Source: Conchocele bisecta (taxonomy: Eukaryota > Mollusca > Bivalvia > Lucinida > Thyasiridae). Taken from it: a DNA stretch of 64,000 nt. Below are positions 40,001 through 49,000 of this stretch, piece after piece. Numbering within the stretch: position 1 is the first letter of the stretch; every line of letters starts with the position of its first letter. The translations under genes were made by a program, and so were the position numbers. The DNA is taken from positions 106,592,773 to 106,656,772 of the forward strand of contig CM055265.1 of assembly GCA_029237695.1 (NCBI GenBank), read 5' to 3'. The notes beneath the pieces were generated by a model. The model searched no databases. It saw only the letters and a list, made by a program, of their open reading frames with translations, and was not told the origin of the DNA.

Positions 40001-43000
40001 AGCCTACACTGTTCACTGTTCAAGTACCCTTACAGCTATGAACAAAATATAGACATAAATCCAACTACATGTATATGAATACACATCAGTGGGCCGTTTC
40101 ACTAAACTTTGTGCAACTAAAATGTTCGTAAGTGAAGATTTAGAATAGTCTGCAAGTGAAGATTTAGAACAGTCTGCAAATATTAATTGATGGATTTACA
40201 TGTATTGAGCATGCAGCCTACCGGTATATATGCTCTATAAATGTAAATCCAATAATTGTTTACAAGAACGCATTGTTAATGTGAAATTTACAGACTATCA
40301 TAATTTTGCACTTACCAGGCCCGTACGCAGGGGGGGGGGGTGCGATGAGTGCGTACGCACCCCCTTAAATTCGCCGAGGTCCGCTATTTTTCAAACAGTA
40401 ATCTCAACAAATCTTGAAATGCATTAATATACAGGTAATTTGCATGAAAATGTCACAATTTACCACTGTTGAACTCCGAATTTAAATGACATAAAATGCA
40501 GGAGAGTGCATTTCAGGCCATCTAGGTTTAAAAAATTTCAGGGGGGTGCGTCAGGGGCGAGCCCCATGTAGTGGCGCGAGTACGCTAGGGGGGTACCCCT
40601 AGCGTACTCGCGCCACTACATGGGGCTCGCCCCTGACGCACCCCCCTGACGCATCCCCCAATAGAAAATCCTGCGTACGGGCCTGCTTACGAACATTTTA
40701 TTCGTACAAAGTTTAGTGAAACGGCCCCCAGGACCATTATGGAAATTGTTGTAAATATTGAAAGTCCGTTTTGACAGTTCAATACCCTGTTCTACATGTT
40801 CTATATGTAACATACTCCATAGGCTCAACAGAAACTGATGGTAAGACACCCTCTCTTTTCTCCTCATGTATAGCTCTCGATCCCTGTATATCATGTATAT
40901 ATGACTCTATAGCATTTTGCCTTACCATCAATATGGTGCTTTATCAGTTATATGTAAGTAGCTGTGCATTGACCAAACAAATCGAGTACTGTCAATACCC
41001 TAGATATTCACACACAATTTATTCTCAGTAACACAAAATTGCAAAGTATACTTACCTTGTCTGTTTTTATATAAAATCATATTTTTTTGTCTCACCAATA
41101 CACATGATACATGCTCTACAGGTTGAAAAAAGTAACTCCAAAATCGCTTTACAAATGTACTAACAACAATGAAATCAGCAAAATAGTAATTTGTACACAA
41201 CATCTCAACATGAATTCATGTGATGTCATGACATCATGAACTTCATGACGTTATCACAGAGCTCCAGTTAAGATGCGTAATTTGACCAAATATTCGAGGT
41301 ATTTTTAGCTCACCTGAGCGAAGCTCATGTGAGCTATTGTTACCGCAATGTGTCCGTCGTCTGTCCGTCGTCTGTCCGTCGTCCGTCCGTTGTCCGTGAA
41401 CATTTTCAAACGTCTTCTCCTCGGTAACCATTGGGCCTATTGTCACCAAACTTCATGGTCATGGTCCTTAGGTAGGTGGATTACAAAATTGTTAAAATGA
41501 CGTCATCACGTAATCCAAGATGGCCGCCGTCTAAAAATAGCACAAATTCTTCAAAAATCTTCTTCTCAGGAACCACCAACCGGATTTCGACAAAACTTGG
41601 TAGGAATGATCGATGTACAATGCTCTTTCAAAGTTGTTAAAATGGTGACCCCGGGGTCAAAAATGGGTGTGGCCCGTGGGGTCAAATTGGGGTCAAATTT
41701 TATTTTTGATCGAATATGGTCATGTCTATATCAAATTGAAGGTATTAAAGAGGCGATCGCTCTGGTACATTATTTGTCGAAATTGGATGGTCATGTCATC
41801 CAAGATGGCCGCCGAAAGGTCAAAAGGTTGTTCTTTTATTAGAGATTTCAAAATTCTTCTTCACACAAACCGCTTGGCCCATGGTGGCCAAACTTCACAG
41901 TTATGGTCCATGGGTGAAGCCTTTTCAAATTTGTTAAAATGGAGGTCGTCGCCGCCGTCTAAAAATAGCACAAATTCTTAAAAAATCTTCTTCTCATGAA
42001 CCGCCAGCCGGATTTCGACGAAACTTGGTAGGAATGATCGACATAGAATCACTAGAATGCTCTTTCAAAGGTGTTAAAATGGTGATCTCGGGGTCAAAAA
42101 TGGGCCTGGCCCGTGGGGTCAAATTTTATTTTTGACTAAATATGCTCATGTCATATATCAAATTGAAGGTATCGATGAGGCGAGTGCTCTGGTGCAATAT
42201 TTGTCGGAATCAGATGATTATGTCATCCATGATGGCTTCCAAAAGGTCAATTTATTCGAGATTTTGAACATCTTTTTCTCAGGAACCACATGGCCGATGC
42301 TGGCCAAATTTCATAGTAAGTTAAGATCCTTGGGTGAAGCATTTTCAGATTTGGTAAAATGAGAGTCATCGCTTAATCCAAGATGACTGCCATCTAACAA
42401 TAGAACAATTTTTTTAAAACACTTATGAACTCAATGTCACATTCTCCTCTGGTGTTCATGGAGTCAGGTGAGCGAATTAGGGCCATTATGGCCCTCTTGT
42501 TCTTAGTTCTTCAACAAAAATGGCAAGGTTGGGAGTTCTTTAGAATCGTCTCAATGAGACGATTCTAAAGCACTCCCAAACGTGCCATTTTTGGTGAAGA
42601 AATAACAAAATTCCCCCCAAAGTTAACTGGAGCTCTGTGTCATAGTAATATTACAATCAACCTGTTACACAGATGTCATTCTTTGCTTGTTTTGATGAGC
42701 GAGGAAGCAGTAGTTATATTTATGTCATGTTCACAAACTTTCTGGTACCCCTCATTTCTCTTATAGCAAACACTTTATCTTTTTTAAACACCAAGTCATT
42801 AACGCTTTGCATGCTAGCGGTGAAAATATCCGCCAAACGAATTAGTAGTGAATGTTTTATTTCTCTTTGTTAATATGTCTTGAAATTTAATTAGAATTCA
42901 ATTCTAATTAAATTTCAAGACATATTCATGATATTTACGGGGAGAAATACAAGAAAATATGATGAATTTTTGTCCACTAGTTTTGAACTATTTATAGCCC

Positions 43001-46000
43001 ACAAGTTTCCCAGCATGCAAAGAGTTAATATAAACAAATATAATCTCTTCCTGTATCCTGTTGTGTAGTCTGCTTGACCTATATCATAGTTTATCCCGTC
43101 AACACAGTGCGTATGTGCCGTGAAACACGGTGCCGTGAAACATTTTTGATATCCAGTCAATACTATTTTTGCATTTTACAGCCATTTGTAGGTGTTGACG
43201 GGATAAATAGAATAGTAGCGGTGCCGTGAATGGGAAAAAATATCTGGCGAGGCACGGAAACGGGATGTGCTCGGCAGAGCCTCGCCCATCCCGTTTCCTG
43301 AGCCTTGCCAGATATTTTTTCCCATTCACGGCACTAACCTATTTCTTTCCTTGCTGATCCAAAGAGATTGACCGGACTATGTGATGTACTAAACTGGACT
43401 GATTGAGATTTCCACTGCTGTAGTTTTGTATCTGCAACTATTACAACCTGATATGAGACTCGCATTGTGATTTAGTACCTTCGGACATCTGCGTAATTTC
43501 TTGAAATATTTTTTACAAAATTTACATTATTTTGCGGAATTATTAAAATTCTCGGAATTCCGCATGAGCTTTGATTTGTTGTCAGCTTTTTAAACACGTG
43601 ACCTCATTGATAGAAGATATTGCATGGTTTCTAAATCAATATTGTTGAAAATCACTGATGTCATAAGGGAGGTAATGACAAAGATAGGCTCATTTCTCAT
43701 CGTGAATCTATGTTGTAGATGCCTCCAGTGTGGATACAGACATGCTCGACAACATGTATTTTGAGGAAGAGAACTGGGGAGTAAGTATATTTGCATACCT
43801 GTTTATTTCCAATAGATATACATAAGTATTATATGTATTTTTTAGCTCACCTGAGCGAAGCTCATGTGAGCTATTGTTACCGCAATGTGTCCGTCTTCCG
43901 TCCGTCCGTCGTCCGTCCATCGTCCGTCCGTCGTCCATGAACATTTTCAAACGTCTTCTCCTCGGTAACCATTGGGCCTATAGTCACCAAACTTCATGGT
44001 CATGGTCCTTAGGTAGGGGAATTACAAATTGTTACTAGAAAAAGTCGATGGCGCGCCATCGCAATATACCCACTTTCCCCAAATGCTAAGTCCGAAAGGG
44101 GGAGGTAATCCATGATGGAGGGTAGGATAAAAAATCCGAATTCACTTTGCGCATCAGCACATCAAAACGAAGCTACGAACCAAATATCAGACGCGTAGGT
44201 ATTAAGGTGAAAAAGTTTTCCGAGTTACAAGGAAAAAATTGGAAATTCTGAGTCCGAAAGGGGGAGATAATCCATGATGGAGGGTCGGATGAAAAATCCG
44301 AATTCACTTTGCGCATGTGCACATGATAACGAAGCTACATAGCAAATATGAGGCGCGTAGGTATGAAGGTGAAAAAGTTTTTCAAGTTACAAGGAAAAAA
44401 TGGGAAATTCTGAGTCCGAAAGGGGGAGATAATCCATGATGGAGGGTCGGATGAAAAATCCGAATTCACTTTGCGCATCTGCACATGATAACGAAGCTAC
44501 ATAGCAAATATGAGGCGCATAGGTATGAAGGTGAAAAACGTTTTTTCTAAGTTACCACAAAAAAATGGGAATTTTCTGGTTCCTGAAGGGGGGGTCCGAA
44601 AGGGGAGATAAGATCCATGATGGAGGGGGGTCGGATGAAAAATCCGAATTTTCACTTAGGCGCATCCTGCACATGATAAGCGAAGTACATAGCATAATAA
44701 TTTTATTGGGGGCGGGCCAGTAAGGTGAAAAAGTTTTTGGAGTTTTTCGAGTTACAAAGGAAAAAAAAATGGGGAAATTCTGAGAGTCCGAAAGGGGGAG
44801 TAAAATCCATGATGGAGGGTCGGAATTGAAAAAGATCCGAATTCACTTTGCGCATCTGCACATGATAAGAAGCTACATAGCAAATATGAGGCGCGTAGGT
44901 ATGAAGGTGAAAAAGTTTTTCGAGTTACAAGAAACGTGACGGATGTACGGACGCTCGGACGGACGACCAATAGTGAAGAAGGAGCCATTTCCATTGTTCT
45001 AGATCAAAGAGATGGCCCCTTGTAAACAATAGAACAAGGGGCCATACGGAATAAATCAAAGGATTCTTTTGTGTTAGGCTCTGCCCCATGGCCCCTTGTA
45101 CACCCTTCGTTGCTCGGACGTACGGACGGACGGACACTCGTGACGAAAACAATATACCCATTTTTTTTCTCCAAAAAAAGTGGGTATAAAAATGACGTCA
45201 TCACATAATCCAAGATGGCCGCCGTCTAAAAATAGCACAAAGTCTTCAAAATCTTCTTCTCAAGAACCGCCAACCGGATTTCGACAAAACTTGGTAGGAA
45301 TGATCGATGTACAATGCTCTTTCTAAGTTGTTAAAATGGTGACCCCGGGGTCAAAAATGGGCGTGGTCCGTGGAGTCAAATTGCAGTCAAATTTTATTTT
45401 TTACCGAATATGGTCATGTCATATATCAAATCGAAGGTATCAACGAGGCGATCACTCTGGTGCATTTTTGACAAAATCGGATGGTTATGTCATCCAAGAT
45501 GGCCGCCGAAAGGTCAAAAGGTTGTTCTTTTATTAGAGATTTCAAAATTCTTCTTTACATGAACCGCTTGGCCCATGGTAGCCAAACTTAAAAGTTATGG
45601 TCCATGGGTGAAGCCTTTTCAGATTTGTTAAAATGGAGGTCATCGCTAATCCAAGATGGCCGCCGTCTAAAAATAGCATAAATTCTTAAAAAATCTTCTT
45701 CTCATGAACAGCCAGCCAATTTCAACGAAACTTGGTAGGAATGATTGATGTACAATGCTCTTTCAATGTTGTTAAAATGGTGACCCCGGGGTCAAAAATA
45801 GGCATGGCCTGTGGGGTCAAATTGGGATCAAATTTTATTTTTGACCGAATATGGTCATGTCTATATCAAATCGAAGGTATCAAAGAGGCGATCGCTCTGG
45901 TACATTTTTGTCGAAATTGGATTGTCATGTCATCCAAGATGGCCACCGAAAGGTCAAAAGGTCGTTCTTTTATTAGAGATTTAAAAATTCTTCTTCACAC

Positions 46001-49000
46001 GAACCGCTTGGCCCATGGTGGCCAAACTTCACATGGTCCATGGGTGAAGCCTTTTCAGATTTGTTAAAACGGAGGTCGTCGCTAATCCAAGATGGCCGCC
46101 ATCTAAAAATAGCACAAATTCTTAAAAAATCTTAAAAAATGATCGACGTAGAATGCTCTTTCAAAGGTGTTAAAATGGTGACCCCGGGGTCAAAAATGGG
46201 CGTGACCCGTGGGGTCAAATATTATTTTTCACCAAATATGCTCATGTCATATATCAAATTGAAGGTATCGATGAGGCGATTGCTCTGGTGCAATATTAGT
46301 TGGAATCGGATGATTATGTCATCCATGATGGCCTCCAAAAGGTCCATTTATTCAAGATTTTGAACGTCTTTTTCTCAGGAACCACATGGCCGATGCTGGC
46401 CAAACTTCATAGTAAGTTAAGATCCTTGGGTGAAGCATTTTCAGATTTGGTAAAATGAGTCATCACTTAATCCAAGATGACCGCCATCTAAAAATAGCAC
46501 AATTTTTTTTATACACATATGAACTCGATCTCACATTCTCTTCTGGTGTTCATGGAGTCAGGTGAGCGAATTAGGGCCATCATGGCCCTCTCGTTTAGCT
46601 AAACATCCAACTTATATTTCCCCATGCCATTAGCCAAACCTGAGCATCAGGATTGACCAATCAAACTTCTTGATTTCAAACATTAAATTAATAGTATCAT
46701 GACTGGGTGTAACCCTGACCTTTTGTGAGTTTAAGACAAGTACTCAAAAGTAAATTGCATACACAAACATGGTATCTGGCCTGTTAATTATTCCTTCACT
46801 GATAGGTAAGAAGGGATATAGAGGATATTCCATCGTACATTTTGAATAGCATGAAATAATACACGTCGACTTCCACATAAGCAACGAGTGAGCGTAGCGA
46901 ACGAGTTTCTTGCACGGACTCCGACGGACACGAGTGTATTATTTCCGCTATTCAAACATGTACGATGGAATATCCTATTTATTACACTTCCACGGCGGAT
47001 ATATATCCACATTTAGTCTATTTTTGAGATTATAATTAATGAATTGTGATGTGCGCATGAATAGTTATACAATGACAGTGTTTTCCCGCGTTTTGACGTA
47101 ACTTACGTTGTGTGACGTCAAATGTGATATCATGTAAAAATTTTGAAATCCAAATTACTCAGCTGTTTCTATGAGCCAGATATATTGGAGTGCATGTTTG
47201 GAATGTGTTCAATCACATTAACATTCTAGATTAGTCGAGACCCTTTCCAAATGTTCAAATGACTGTAATCAAAATTAAACATTTTGCATTTGTAGCTCGT
47301 GGCTTCCATAAAAACAGGCACGCAATTACGGGTGTTCTCTTCACGTGTATTATTTGTATTAAAGGAGTTGATTACGGGTTTTCTCTCACAGTGAAACCCG
47401 TGCAAATAATTTGCAAGAATGTAATAAATAGTGTTAGTTCCTGTATGTACGTGTGTGCATGCGTGTGTTAGTAACACCTTTCATTTTTCAACTTTGCTTT
47501 GTTTTGAATACGATCCACGTCAAACCGCCGAAAGTCAAGGTCACTTAGGACTTATGTTCACATTGTGTGTAAGGCAAAAATGTTAAAGTGTTTTTGTTTG
47601 TTTTTGTCGAGCCCGCTTGCGGAAAGCGAGACATAGTGATCACAATGACGTCCGAAATCTGCGTTAAAGTTTTTAAATACCTTATATCACAGCAGTCCCA
47701 AGTCGCATTGACTTGAAACTTCATATGTTTATTAGTCCTCATCCATATATTCATGCTGTGTGTGGCCTCTGTGCCCAAGGTCAAGTAACTGTAAGTTAGA
47801 TTTGCTTGAAACTTTGTAAACTTAATGGTCATCATCCATATATTCATTCTGTGTCTCACTCACGCGGCCCCTGTGCGCAATGTTAAGGGTAAAGAACTTA
47901 GAAGTTTGCATTAAAGTTTTTGTCAAAATTTGCATTAAAGTTTTCAAGTACCTACTTTCTCTGTAACCGTAAGTCGGCTTGAAACTTAATATGCTTATTA
48001 GTCATCATCCATATATTCATTCTCTATCCCATGCATGCAGCCACTGTGCTCAAGGTCAAGGTCAACTGAGTTAGAAGTTAACCTTGCTTGTAAGGCAAAA
48101 ATGTTAAAAAAAACTTTTTTTCTTCAATAACTCATTAACCGCTTGATCGATCTTGATAATATTTGGCCACAATGTGTGTCTAGGGATGGTGCTTTGTTTT
48201 GCATACGACCCGCGTCCGAACACCCAAGGTCAAGGTCACTGAGGACTTGATTTTGTTTTATTATCAAGGCTGATATCAAGGATTACCTTTGTTTAACGAT
48301 GCCAGTTCTTGCTTTTCAATGTATCTGTTGCTACGTTATATATATCTTACCCTGAGATCACCAGGGGGCCGTTTCACTAAGCTTCGTACGACTAAAATGT
48401 TCGTAAGTGCAAAATTATGATAGTCTGTAAATTTCACATTAACAATGTTTTCTTGTAAACAATTATTGGATTTACATTTATTGAGCATAGGCTGCATATG
48501 CAGCCTATGCTCAATAAATGTAAATCCATAAATTGAAATTTACAGACGATCTTAAATTTGCACTTACGAACATTTTAGTCGTAAGAAGTTTAGTGAAATG
48601 GGACCCTGATGCCTCGGTGGGCTCGGCATGCAGGCCACGGCCATCTAGTTTATTTTCAAGGCTGCCAGCAAGGGATTAACTTAGTGATAATGATTTCCTT
48701 CTTTTAATTGTTTCGAGCAAGTATGCATACATGTACATGGTATTTGATTTGTTTCTTCAAACAACATATATTGACAGTATTATTAAACCATGCTGTTGGT
48801 AAATATAATTGGTTAACATGATTTCAGTGACTTAAGGAATACTTAAGGAATAAAACCATGGGCTGTTCTGGTTACTTTAAGGAATAAAACCATGGGCTGT
48901 TGCATTTACTTAAGGAATAAAACCATGGGCTGTTGCGTTTACTGGGGGCCACAATACATTTGGTCTGTTTAAAGTGTGTGGAGTCCGAAGGACTCGTCAA

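Noticed and set aside
47259..47471. Possible exon in intron 10
   Set aside because: Open on both strands with no convincing splice sites and no motif; it would also interrupt the phase-consistent CCDC83 model.
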